Below, piece after piece: positions 29,269-39,196 of a DNA stretch of 49,371 nt. The stretch is from Aquisphaera insulae (GTDB lineage Bacteria > Planctomycetota > Planctomycetia > Isosphaerales > Isosphaeraceae), in assembly GCF_011064615.1 (NCBI RefSeq), contig NZ_JAALJH010000069.1, positions 1 to 49,371 of the forward strand, written 5' to 3'. Each line of letters begins with the position of its first letter. Positions within the stretch are counted from its first letter, which is position 1. The position numbers were made by a program, and so were the translations under genes. The notes beneath the pieces are model-generated. The model worked only from the letters and a program-made list of their open reading frames with translations, made no database searches and was not told the DNA's origin.

Positions 29269-31038
29269 TCAGAGAGTTCGCAGGTAGGCGAGGAGGTCAC
29301 ACAGTTCGAGGTCCGTGAGGCCCACGCCGGGCGGGTGCTTGTGCTCGGAGAAGACGGCCTCGAGGGAGCTGGCGCGGCCATCGTGGAGGAACCGCGTCCG
29401 CTGGCCTATGCCTCGGAGTGAGGGCGGATTGAACTCGCGGTTGCCGGCATCGTCGAGGAATCCGACGTCCTTCACGCCGTCTGTCGTCAGGGCCAGCCCG
29501 GCGTGGCAGGTCGCGCATTTCTTCGAGCGGAAGACGAGGGTGCCACGGCCCGAGGCCTCGCTCGCGACGGCCAGGGGGGGCGGAGGGCGGAGCGACCGCA
29601 CGTAGGCGGCCAGGTCGGCAACCTCCCGAGCATCCGGGGGCTTGCCGCGCATCGTCGTCTCGACCGAGGCGCGGATCTGGTCCTCGAGCGTCCTGAAGTT
29701 GCCGAGCCAGCCCCAGGGTCCGGTCGATCCGGCCCCGAGCAGGGACGGGACGAGCTTCGGGGCTCCGTAGGAACCGTCGCCGAAGGTATCGACCGAGAAG
29801 CCGCCGGTGTGCCCATCCGCGTGGCAGCTCCGGCAGCTCATCCAGCCGTGGTGCGACAGCCCGGCCGAGGTGAAGAAACGCTCCCCGCGTTCGACGGCCG
29901 TCGGCTCCGGGCGAGGGCCGAGGGAGATGACGCGTACCTCGCCGCCACCCGGGGGCACGACCATCACGGCGTCCTCCTCGACGTCGGCGACGAAGGCGAG
30001 ATCACCCTTCGGGCCGAGGGCGACCGTGGACGGGCGGGTCCCGGCCGGGATGCGGACCACCGGCGCGGGACGATCGCCGAGGATGGCGACCTCCCCAACC
30101 CCGGCGAGCGCGACGACGATCCGCCCCTTCGAGTCGACGGCGAGGTCCTCGGGATCTGCCGCGGCATGGCCCACCTCGTCGAGGTCCCTCCACGACGACC
30201 CCCGCAGAGGATCCGCCGCGGAGTCGAGGATCGCGTCCGACCGGAGGGAGAGGACCTGGTTCTTCATCAGGTCTCCCCAGTGGACATCGTCGAAGCTCGA
30301 GGTCGCGAGCCGGCTGGACACCTGGCGGGCCAGGATCACCGTCGCCCCGCCGTCCGCGACCGTCAGCCCCCGGAGGTTGTGGCCGGGGATCTGCCGGACG
30401 GATGTGATCGCGCCCTCGAGCGGGTCGATGATCGCGAGCTTGCCACCGAACGCATCGGCCACGAGGACCGCATTCCCCTCGCGCAGCGGGAGGACCTCGC
30501 GGGGCGAGAAGGGGATGTCGATCGAGCGGCGGAGGCGCAGGGCCCGTGCGCCCGCGGCCGGCTCGATGTCCACGATCATGAGCCGCCGGCCCCAGCGAGA
30601 AGCGACCGCACAGGCCCTCCCGCCGGGCAGGATCGCGATCCGGACCGGATCCGGGCCGAGGCCCAGTCGCGCCTTCACGTCGAGCCCCCCGGGCCGATGC
30701 TCGAGGAGCAGGATCTCGCCGGCCTCCGGGTCGATCGCGGCGTAATGAACGCCGTCCGGGAGCGGAATCAGGTCGCTCAGGGCCCGGGCGACCTGGTGCT
30801 CCACGATTCGCTTCCCGGCCGGGACATCGATCACGCTGATCGTGCCCGACCTCTCGTTCGCGACCAGGAGCGTCGTCCCGCCGCCCGAGAGCGCGAGGGC
30901 GATCGGCCGGCGGATCCGACTCGCCAGCTCGTTACCGCCGGTGGCGGGCGGCTCCGCGGCCGCCCCGACCGGCGCGACCGCGATTCCCGCCAGGACGAGC
31001 CCCAGGGCCAACGGGAGCCTCCGGCCGGGGATGGTCAT
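29269..31038 (-). CDS. Secreted beta-propeller protein with C-terminal diheme cytochrome c region
   Basis: The 589-residue protein has a signal peptide (LPLALGLVLAGIAVAPVGAAA) and a YncE/NHL-like propeller at about residues 35-385 with blades such as ALALSGGGTTLLVANERSGTISVIDVP. The C-terminal third resembles MauG or cytochrome c peroxidase: CRSCH near residue 400 and CATCH near 508 are covalent heme c sites, and the tail NPPSLRGIGQRTRFLHDGRASSLEAVF is the peroxidase-family loop. It probably works in the periplasm in electron transfer, peroxide use or oxidation of a substrate. The ATG overlaps the stop of the S41-like gene by 4 bp, so the two are translated together and may form a complex. 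Confidence 0.87.
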   Translation of the reverse strand: MTIPGRRLPLALGLVLAGIAVAPVGAAAEPPATGGNELASRIRRPIALALSGGGTTLLVANERSGTISVIDVPAGKRIVEHQVARALSDLIPLPDGVHYAAIDPEAGEILLLEHRPGGLDVKARLGLGPDPVRIAILPGGRACAVASRWGRRLMIVDIEPAAGARALRLRRSIDIPFSPREVLPLREGNAVLVADAFGGKLAIIDPLEGAITSVRQIPGHNLRGLTVADGGATVILARQVSSRLATSSFDDVHWGDLMKNQVLSLRSDAILDSAADPLRGSSWRDLDEVGHAAADPEDLAVDSKGRIVVALAGVGEVAILGDRPAPVVRIPAGTRPSTVALGPKGDLAFVADVEEDAVMVVPPGGGEVRVISLGPRPEPTAVERGERFFTSAGLSHHGWMSCRSCHADGHTGGFSVDTFGDGSYGAPKLVPSLLGAGSTGPWGWLGNFRTLEDQIRASVETTMRGKPPDAREVADLAAYVRSLRPPPPLAVASEASGRGTLVFRSKKCATCHAGLALTTDGVKDVGFLDDAGNREFNPPSLRGIGQRTRFLHDGRASSLEAVFSEHKHPPGVGLTDLELCDLLAYLRTL

Positions 31039-32573
31039 CCGGAATCCCTCCCGCCGGCCGCGGGGACCTTCGCCTTCCCGTCTCGCACCGCGGTATCGGG
31101 CCGCTGGAGCGCCCTGCCAAGCACCTCGAGAGCCGCCTTCAGGGACGAATCCTCGGCCCGAGCACCGGGCCCGGATCCGGCGACGGAGTGCTGCGCCGGG
31201 GCGATGGCGACATCGGGGGTCACGCCGGGTCGAGCGTCCTGAGTCGGCGAATCGAGCGGCTCGTCGGCGGACGCCATGGAGGCCGTGACGGCGGGGGCGA
31301 TGTCGCCGATGGGGAGGCCGTCCGGCGATTCCAGCAGGCCGGTCACGAGGCTCGCCGTGCGGCCCCCCTGGCCGATGGGGACGGTCGATCGCGAGGCGCC
31401 CAGGCCGGCGGTGACGGTGCCGACGATCGTGGCCCGCCTGTTCGCCTTCAGTGCGGCGGCGATCCACTCGGCGTGTTCCGAGGTCGCCCGATCGACGAGG
31501 AGGGCCATGGGCCAGCCCGGGAACAACGAACCCGGCTCGGCCCGATAGGTCACCTCGCGATTGGCGAGCCGGAGCCGGCCGATCGTCCCGCCGTCCAGGA
31601 GCTCGTCGGCCAGGAGCACGGCCGGATGGGTCTCGGACGAGCCCCGGCCCCGAGGCATCTGGCGGAGGTCGATCACCACGGCCCGGAGCCCTTCGGCCTC
31701 CATCTTCGCGGCGGCCTCTCGCACCTCGCGCGCGGTGCTCGCGAGGATCGCCTCGATCTTGAGATAACCGATGGGCCCCGCACCTGCGATCCGGAAGCTG
31801 CCCGGACGGGCGGCGCCGGGGGCGGCTTCCGCCGCCTCCGATCGGAAGCCCTTCGGACCCGCGGGGCCGGAAATCGTGGCGTGGCGCATCGCCTCGCGGT
31901 TCATCCGGAAGGTCCGGGGCTCCTTCTCGCCCGTCCGGCGGACGGCGACGGTCACGGGCGTCCCTTCGTCACCGCGGAGCTTGTCGATGTACTCGCCGAG
32001 CGTCAGCCCGTCGAGGGCGTCGCCATCGACGGCTTCGATCACGTCCCCTTCCTTCATCCCCGCGCGCTGGGCCGGGCCCCCCTCGAGGAGGCCCGTCACC
32101 CTGGGCCGCTTGGACGCCTCGTCCATGGTCACCGCGATCTGAATGCCGACGTAGCGATTGCCGGCGAGCTGCGCGGCGACCTTGCTCTCCTTCGCCTCCA
32201 TGATCGTGAGCCCGCCGGGCACGCTCGCGGAGACGCCCTCCAGGAACGCCCGGTCCAGGGCCGCCTCGGTCGTGGCCCTCCCGCCCGGCTTCGGCCGGAC
32301 CATCTCCAGCAGCCCGGAGAACTGATCGTACGTGGTGCGCTCGGAAATCTCCCGGCCGAGCCCGTTCGGCGTCGGCACCCTGACCGCGCGGTACATGGCG
32401 ACGATCCCGGCATGGAGCATCTGTTGCCGCGTCGGCGCCTCGACGTGATGGGCCTGCACCGCGTCGCAGATCGCGCGGAAGCGGTCCGCCAGGGACTCGT
32501 CGGCCGCACCGGCCAGGGTCCCTGGCCAGTGCGTCGCCGCGAGGGACAGGAATGCCAGGATCGCGCGTCGCAC
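31035..32573 (-). CDS. S41-like (C-terminal processing peptidase) protein, probably without protease activity
   Basis: The 512-residue protein has a signal peptide, a PDZ domain (about 140-215; LLEGGPAQRAGMKEGDVIEAVDGDALDG) and the S41 tail-protease fold. GTG 32573 is the better start because GAGGAG lies 9 bases before it; the ATG at 32582 follows the same site with no spacer. In active family members the serine lies in SASASE, followed about 25 residues later by a lysine in TFGKGSVQ. Here the aligned segments are RATSEHAEWIAAAL and TVTAGLGASRSTVP: the serines are replaced and the lysine is Leu. It therefore looks like a pseudo-protease used as a binding scaffold. Confidence 0.82.
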   Translation of the reverse strand: MRRAILAFLSLAATHWPGTLAGAADESLADRFRAICDAVQAHHVEAPTRQQMLHAGIVAMYRAVRVPTPNGLGREISERTTYDQFSGLLEMVRPKPGGRATTEAALDRAFLEGVSASVPGGLTIMEAKESKVAAQLAGNRYVGIQIAVTMDEASKRPRVTGLLEGGPAQRAGMKEGDVIEAVDGDALDGLTLGEYIDKLRGDEGTPVTVAVRRTGEKEPRTFRMNREAMRHATISGPAGPKGFRSEAAEAAPGAARPGSFRIAGAGPIGYLKIEAILASTAREVREAAAKMEAEGLRAVVIDLRQMPRGRGSSETHPAVLLADELLDGGTIGRLRLANREVTYRAEPGSLFPGWPMALLVDRATSEHAEWIAAALKANRRATIVGTVTAGLGASRSTVPIGQGGRTASLVTGLLESPDGLPIGDIAPAVTASMASADEPLDSPTQDARPGVTPDVAIAPAQHSVAGSGPGARAEDSSLKAALEVLGRALQRPDTAVRDGKAKVPAAGGRDSG

Positions 32574-32773
32574 GTCACCCATCTCCTCATGACTATCAGG
32601 CGAAGACCGTCGCGGCGCCGATCGCCCGCGCCCACCAGCAGTCTATCCGGCGCGTCGGTGACAAGTCACCTGAGGCTTCGCCTCGCGGGGCGGCGCGAAC
32701 GGTGCATCCCCGCGGAGGAGGCGCGGTCGGGCCACGCGATGACCGCGGCGACACGGCTGATCGATTCGGCAGA

Positions 32774-33211
32774 TCAATCCCATTTCGGCCGCACATCCGG
32801 CTCGATCTGATATCCATTGGCCATGGCATTGGTCATGTTGAACAGGCCGACGACCGCCATCATCTCGCCGATGGCCTCGGCGTCGAGGCCCAGCTTCTTG
32901 AGGGCCGTGGTGTGCGAGTTCACGCAGTAGTTGCAGCCGTTGGTGGCGGAGACGGCCACGGCGATGATCTCGCGCGTGACGGCGTCCAGCCGGGGCGTCC
33001 GGCCGACGGCCTCGGGATGCATGATCGTCTTGAGGCTGGTCCAAACCACCTCGAGCTGCGTCGGGTTGGAGGCGATGACCTGCCAGAACCGCGGGACGAA
33101 GTCGATGTTCTTGGTCCGCTTGATGTCCTCAAAGATCTCCGCGACCTTCCCCGTCGCCTCGCTCGGATCGACGGGCCGGACCGTGGCGACGGGCGGCTGG
33201 GATTCGGGCAT
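32774..33211 (-). CDS. Carboxymuconolactone decarboxylase/AhpD family protein (peroxidase-related)
   Basis: The 145-residue protein belongs to the AhpD/CMD superfamily. The redox site is NGCNYCVNSHTTALKKLGL, with the two cysteines and the distal histidine in the C-x-x-C-x(3)-H pattern of alkylhydroperoxidase AhpD-like proteins. Start ATG 33211 has an ideal AAAGGAGG (33218-33225) six bases upstream, and TACACT at 33233-33238 may be its -10. It probably helps detoxify peroxides or reactive small molecules; the substrate cannot be read from sequence. Confidence 0.9.
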   Translation of the reverse strand: MPESQPPVATVRPVDPSEATGKVAEIFEDIKRTKNIDFVPRFWQVIASNPTQLEVVWTSLKTIMHPEAVGRTPRLDAVTREIIAVAVSATNGCNYCVNSHTTALKKLGLDAEAIGEMMAVVGLFNMTNAMANGYQIEPDVRPKWD

Positions 33212-33364
33212 GGGTGGCCTCCTTTGCCGACCAGTGTAGCGGAAATGGGCCTCGAGCGGCTCACTGCTCCGAAACACCTCGGAGAGACCGCGAAGTCCCT
33301 CGATGATCTCCTCGCCCTTGGACCAGGCGGTCCTGCGTCGCCCGGTTGGTTTCTAGGCCAAGTG

Positions 33365-34276
33365 CTACCCCCTCGCCTTGCTCCCCCGCCCCTTGCCGCC
33401 GACCATCGGGTCGGCTCCGCCTTCGAGGGGCTGGCCGATCCGCGTGGCGTCGAGCCGGGCGTTGATGGCGGCGGCGTAGTCCTCGGAGAGCTCGAAGCCG
33501 AGGAAGCGGCGGTCGAGCTTCTTGGCGACGGTCAGCGTGGTGCCGCTGCCGCCGAAGGGATCGAGGACGACCTCGCCGGGGTTGGAGCAGGAGCGGAGGA
33601 TCCGCCCCAGGAGCTGCTCCGGCATCTGGCAACCGTGCCAGCCGGCGCGCTCCTTGAAGGTGCCGCAGACGCGGGGGACGTACCAGGTATCTCCCTCGGG
33701 CGAGAAGCCGTCGGGGACGTCCTGCGGGCGGAGGATCCACGTGTCGTCCGGCAGCCGGCCGGCGGGATTGGCCCGGCTGTCCAGGTAGACGAGCTGCCGC
33801 GCCGAGGGGACGCGGATCTCGGTGTCGTTGAACGTGAACCGATCCGGGTTCTTGACGAAGTGAAACAAATGAGCATGACTGCGCGCGAACTTCCGCGTGC
33901 AGTGGACGCCGAAGGTGTAGTACCAGATGACCCAGCTCCGGACCGACAGGCCGAGCTCGCGGTGGAACATGACCTTCATCTCGGCCGCGTACTCGTCGCC
34001 GATCGCCAGCCAGAAGGTGCCGTCGGGCTTGAGGACGCGGACGACTTCCCTGCCCCATTCCTTCGTCCAGTCGAGGTACGCCTCGTCGCCGCGGCGGTCG
34101 TCGTAGACGTCGTACTCGTAGCCGATGTTGAAGGGCGGGTCGGCGAAGACCAGGTCGATCGAGCCCGTCGCCACCGCGGGGAGGAGCTTCAGGCAATCGC
34201 CCTGATGGAGGCGGTCGACCTCGATCCCGGGCGGGACCGCGGCCGGGGCGGCGGAGGTCTTGAGGACGGCTTTCAT
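33365..34276 (-). CDS. Site-specific DNA methyltransferase (N4-cytosine/N6-adenine, beta class)
   Basis: The 303-residue enzyme transfers a methyl group from S-adenosylmethionine to an amino group in DNA. Motif IV is FADPPFNIGYEYD (DPPF, near residue 46), and motif I is LDPFGGSGTTLTVAKKLDRRFLGFEL (near 236). IV before I, with the target-recognition region between, makes this the beta class. The start ATG 34276 was chosen by family length; an upstream ATG would add 28 residues. No restriction endonuclease gene is adjacent, so it may be an orphan or house-keeping methyltransferase. It is 16 bp behind the sigma-54 activator gene, probably in the same transcript. Confidence 0.92.
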   Translation of the reverse strand: MKAVLKTSAAPAAVPPGIEVDRLHQGDCLKLLPAVATGSIDLVFADPPFNIGYEYDVYDDRRGDEAYLDWTKEWGREVVRVLKPDGTFWLAIGDEYAAEMKVMFHRELGLSVRSWVIWYYTFGVHCTRKFARSHAHLFHFVKNPDRFTFNDTEIRVPSARQLVYLDSRANPAGRLPDDTWILRPQDVPDGFSPEGDTWYVPRVCGTFKERAGWHGCQMPEQLLGRILRSCSNPGEVVLDPFGGSGTTLTVAKKLDRRFLGFELSEDYAAAINARLDATRIGQPLEGGADPMVGGKGRGSKARG

Positions 34277-34292
34277 GGCGTGTGGGGCTCGC

Positions 34293-35501
<1,209 letters not shown>

Positions 35502-35514
35502 GGTCTGGTTCAGT

Positions 35515-37794
35515 TCAGCGTGCGGGGAGCCGGGGATCCGGCGCGGGGGCTTTGGCCTTCGTCCTGGTGTTGCCCGCGGCCCGGGCGCGGAGGGCCGATA
35601 CGGCGGAGGCGATCGCCTCGCGGGTCGCGGCGTCCGGCTCGGCGGTCGCGTCGGCGGCGAGCTGGATCTCCTGGTCGCCGGAGACGAGCGGGCCGAAGCG
35701 GGCGATGCTGTGGGCCAGCGAGCCCGCGGCCTTCGAGCGAAGCGCCGGGGGCCGGGCCACGTCGATGGCGGCATCGGCGAGGCTCCGCTGGGCGGCCGTG
35801 GTGGGGACATCCGCCAGGGCCGCGGCGGCGGACTCGCTCGTGGCCGGCACGCCCAGGGCGAAGATCAACGGGGGCCCGGCGGTCGCCAGGTCGGCGGCGA
35901 AGGGGCCGTCCGGCCGGCCCGCCAGCTTCGCCAGCAGCGCCGCGGCCTCGACCGTGTAGCGGGAGCGATCCTCGGGCGTCAGTCGAGAGGGCCGACCTTT
36001 CAGGAGCTGCTCCAAGATGGCCGAGCTCACGGGCTGGACGATGAACTTCACGCCCGGGAAGTTCTGCGGCAGCGAGGGACGCTCGACGTCCAGGTGGAGC
36101 GGCCCGTAGATGTAAACGGGCAGGTTGGCAGTGCGGGCGTCGCGCTTCAGGTTGGTGAGCACGTCCGTCAGCGTCCAGGTGTGGTTGCCCTCCAGGGCAT
36201 GGGCGACGAAGACCAGCTCCGTGTCGGCCGCCTCGACGGCGGCCAGGAAGCCCTCGCTCCCATCGAGGCCGAGGGAGACCTCATAGCCGAGGCCGCGGAG
36301 CGCGCCGGCGACCTGGCTGCCGCGGTTCGGGTTGGTGTCGATCACGACGGCCCGGGGCGGGGGCTCGGCGGAGATGAACCGCGTGAGGACCGGGACCAGT
36401 CGGCTGGAGCCGGGGAACGGCCCACGCGGTTCCATGCCCACGATCGCCCGGGCGGCCGCGAGCTGGGTCCGGCGACCGGGTGCCACCAGGGCATCGACGA
36501 GCGGATGCGGCCGGCCGTTCCGGGCAAGGTCGCCGGGCTGGACGTTCCGGGCCAGCGCCATCGCCGCGGCCCCGGCGAGGTCGTCCTTGCGATCGGCCGT
36601 CGCCTTCCGGAGGACCTCCTCCAGGACGGCCGGGCCTTGCTTCACGGCGGCGTCGAAGACCGGCTGCTCCTTGCCCGGGAAGTCGTTGAACCCGGCCCGC
36701 GCGACGGCGGCCTCGAGCGTGAGGCTCTGGTTCACGACCTTCGCGTCCAGGTCATTGGGATCCAGTCGCGCCGCCTGGCCCGCGAGCTTGAGGCCGAAGG
36801 TACGCTCGGCGTCGGTCGCCTTCATCGCCCGCGGTGCCGGGACCTTGCGGCCCCCGTCCCACCCCCAGACCATCACCGGATCGCCGGGGAATTCCACCTG
36901 GTGGCGGTGGTATCGCCAGGCGGCCTCGGTCAGGACCCGGGTCGGGGCGACGGGCTGAGCCTCGAACGGCTTCCCGGTCAGGCGGGCGATGGCGGCCCGG
37001 GCGGCTTCCTTGACGGGCGGCGGGGTGTCCGCCGCGGCCGCGGCATAGGTCAGGAACGGGACCGCCGTGGGCTCGCCGAGCTTGCCGATGGCCTCGGCGG
37101 CATCCGCGGCCACCGACGGCTCCGCCGCATCGACCGCGGCCAGGAGCGCGGGGACGGTCGATCGGTCGAGCCGGCTGAGGTTCTTGAGGTAGAGGGCGTG
37201 GGCCTCCGGCGAGACGCCGGGCTTCGTCATGGCCTCCAGGATCGCCGGCACCGCGTACGGGCCCGCCTCGCGGAGCCCGGCGACGGCGTAGTTCTGCTCC
37301 AGGGGCGTCCCGGTCAGCTCCGCCGCCAGCGCGGCGACCCGGTCCGGCTGCAAGGCGTGCCGGTAGGACGCCTCGGAGAAGCGATTCACCAGCGGCTCGG
37401 CGAATCTCGCCGTCGACCGATCGTCGGCCAGGCGGAGGATGGACCGGATCCCGTACTTCTCGCGAATCTCCGCCAGGACTTCGTCGCTGACCTCGGCCTT
37501 GCTGAATCGCTCCAGGTAGGGGACGGCCTTGGCCGCCTGGCCGGTCTCGACCAGGTAGTCGACCGCCGCCCAGAGCTCCCGGGGATTCCTCGGATCCATG
37601 GCGAAGAGCTCCGGCCCCGGCGGCTGGGCCGGGGCCGCCGGCGCGACGGACAGGACCGCCGCGGCCGGGGCCAGGATCGCGAGCAAGAGGAGCGGCGCGG
37701 CCGATCGCGGGCGGCGTCGCCCTGGCGCCGAGTGGCGTCCTTCGGGGAGCCCTCGGCCCGGTCGACCCGGGGAGTTCTGGAGGTTACCACGCAT
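35515..37794 (-). CDS. Secreted/membrane HEAT-repeat protein with a CheY-like pseudo-receiver
   Basis: The 759-residue protein has a hydrophobic segment or signal (PLLLLAILAPAAAVLSVAPAAPA, about residues 34-56), then HEAT-like helical pairs from 110 to 250 (PEAHALYLKNLSRLDRSTVPALLAAVDAAEPSVAADAAEAIGKLG). A domain at about 480-580 looks like a response-regulator fold: RAVVIDTNPNRGSQVAGALRGLGYEVSLGLDGSEGFLAAVEAADTELVFVAHAL and NLPVYIYG. It has an Asp at the strand end but Val/Phe/Ala where the phospho-acceptor loop usually has D-x-x-M-P. It probably does not use phosphorylation. ATG at 37794 chosen; further residues upstream do not look coded. Confidence 0.7.
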   Translation of the reverse strand: MRGNLQNSPGRPGRGLPEGRHSAPGRRRPRSAAPLLLLAILAPAAAVLSVAPAAPAQPPGPELFAMDPRNPRELWAAVDYLVETGQAAKAVPYLERFSKAEVSDEVLAEIREKYGIRSILRLADDRSTARFAEPLVNRFSEASYRHALQPDRVAALAAELTGTPLEQNYAVAGLREAGPYAVPAILEAMTKPGVSPEAHALYLKNLSRLDRSTVPALLAAVDAAEPSVAADAAEAIGKLGEPTAVPFLTYAAAAADTPPPVKEAARAAIARLTGKPFEAQPVAPTRVLTEAAWRYHRHQVEFPGDPVMVWGWDGGRKVPAPRAMKATDAERTFGLKLAGQAARLDPNDLDAKVVNQSLTLEAAVARAGFNDFPGKEQPVFDAAVKQGPAVLEEVLRKATADRKDDLAGAAAMALARNVQPGDLARNGRPHPLVDALVAPGRRTQLAAARAIVGMEPRGPFPGSSRLVPVLTRFISAEPPPRAVVIDTNPNRGSQVAGALRGLGYEVSLGLDGSEGFLAAVEAADTELVFVAHALEGNHTWTLTDVLTNLKRDARTANLPVYIYGPLHLDVERPSLPQNFPGVKFIVQPVSSAILEQLLKGRPSRLTPEDRSRYTVEAAALLAKLAGRPDGPFAADLATAGPPLIFALGVPATSESAAAALADVPTTAAQRSLADAAIDVARPPALRSKAAGSLAHSIARFGPLVSGDQEIQLAADATAEPDAATREAIASAVSALRARAAGNTRTKAKAPAPDPRLPAR

Positions 37795-37844
37795 GGAACA
37801 GGTCCGATCTCGTGAAGGTCTCGGGTCCCCGGGTGGGTTCGGGT

Positions 37845-39128
37845 TCAGATGCCGACTTCCTGTCGGACCAGGTCCTCGTAGGTCTCTCGGCGGCGGACCA
37901 GCCGAGCCGTCTCGCCCGCGACGAGGATCTCCGCGGCGCGAGGGCGAGTGTTGTAGTTCGAGGCCATGACCATCCCGTAGGCCCCCGCGGAGAAGACGGC
38001 GATCAGGTCCCCGGCGCCGAGCGAGGGGAGCGAGCGGTCCTTGGCCAGGAAGTCGCCGCTCTCGCAGATCGGCCCCACGACGTCCCACGCCTCCGTCCCG
38101 GCGATCTCGGACTCGTAGTCCTCCGGCGGCGCGGGGAGCCCCGCGGGCACCTCCACCGGCCAGATCCGGTGGAACGACTCGTAGAGCGCGGGCCGGATCA
38201 GATCATTCATGGCGGCGTCCTGGATCAGGAACCGCTTGTCCCCGGACTGCTTGGTATATACCACACGACTGACCAGGATGCCCGCGTTCCCGGCGATCAC
38301 CCGCCCCGGCTCGATCGCCAGCCGGCATCCCGCCGCCTTCACGCTCGGCACGATCACCGAGGCGAACTCCGGGATCGGCCGCGCCTCCTTGCCCTTGTAG
38401 GCGATCCCGTATCCTCCGCCCATGTTGTACCACCCGATCGGATGCCCCATCTCGCGCAACTGGCGGATCACCTCCACCCCCTTGGCCACGGCGCCGGCGT
38501 AGGGCTCCACCGTGGTGATCTGGGAGCCGATGTGCATGTGGATGCCGATCATCTTCAGGCCGGGATTCCCGACCGCCGCACGCCCCGCCCGCAGCGCCCG
38601 CTCGATGTCCATCCCGAACTTGGACTGCTTCTTGCCCGTCGAGATGTACCGGTGCGTCTTCGGGTCCACATCCGGATTGACCCGCAGGGCGATTGGCGCG
38701 ACCTGGCCCCTCGACGCCGCCACGCGGGCGATGGCCTCCATCTCGGCCTCGCTCTCCACGTTGAACATCAGGACGCCGGCATCCAGCCCGGCCGCGATCT
38801 CCTCATCCGTCTTGCCGACCCCCGCGAAGACCGTCTTCGACCCCGCGCCCCCGGCAAGTCCGACGCGGTAGAGCTCTCCCTGGGAGACCACGTCGAACCC
38901 GCTGCCGTGCCCGGCCATCACCTTCAGGATGCCCAGGTTCGAGTTCGCCTTCACCGAGTAGCAGATCAGCGGATCGAGCTCCGCGAACGCCGTTTGCAGC
39001 GACTTGAGCGTGCCGAGGATCGACGCCTCGCTGTAGACGTACAGCGGCGTCCCGAACCGCGCGGCCAGGTCGGCCACGGGGACATCCTCGCAATAGAGCT
39101 GGCGATCGCGGTAGTGGAACGGTTCCAT
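37845..39128 (-). CDS. lysA: Diaminopimelate decarboxylase
   Basis: LysA removes CO2 from meso-diaminopimelate with pyridoxal phosphate to give lysine, in the cytoplasm. The 427-residue protein has ICYSVKANSNLGILKVM (PLP lysine near residue 55), IGIHMHIGSQI, NMGGGYGIAYKG, CRLAIEPGRVIAG and PICESGDFLAKD (the active-site Cys-Glu-Ser-x-Asp). The start MEPFHYRDRQLYCEDVPVADLA matches the typical N-terminus. Aspartate kinase for the same pathway is at 17.8-19.6 kb. Confidence 0.96.
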   Translation of the reverse strand: MEPFHYRDRQLYCEDVPVADLAARFGTPLYVYSEASILGTLKSLQTAFAELDPLICYSVKANSNLGILKVMAGHGSGFDVVSQGELYRVGLAGGAGSKTVFAGVGKTDEEIAAGLDAGVLMFNVESEAEMEAIARVAASRGQVAPIALRVNPDVDPKTHRYISTGKKQSKFGMDIERALRAGRAAVGNPGLKMIGIHMHIGSQITTVEPYAGAVAKGVEVIRQLREMGHPIGWYNMGGGYGIAYKGKEARPIPEFASVIVPSVKAAGCRLAIEPGRVIAGNAGILVSRVVYTKQSGDKRFLIQDAAMNDLIRPALYESFHRIWPVEVPAGLPAPPEDYESEIAGTEAWDVVGPICESGDFLAKDRSLPSLGAGDLIAVFSAGAYGMVMASNYNTRPRAAEILVAGETARLVRRRETYEDLVRQEVGI

Positions 39129-39196
39129 GGGTTCTCGAGGTTGGAGAAGCAGAGACTCACACGAACATTCTTCGACCTGCAACGACTTTCCGGTCG

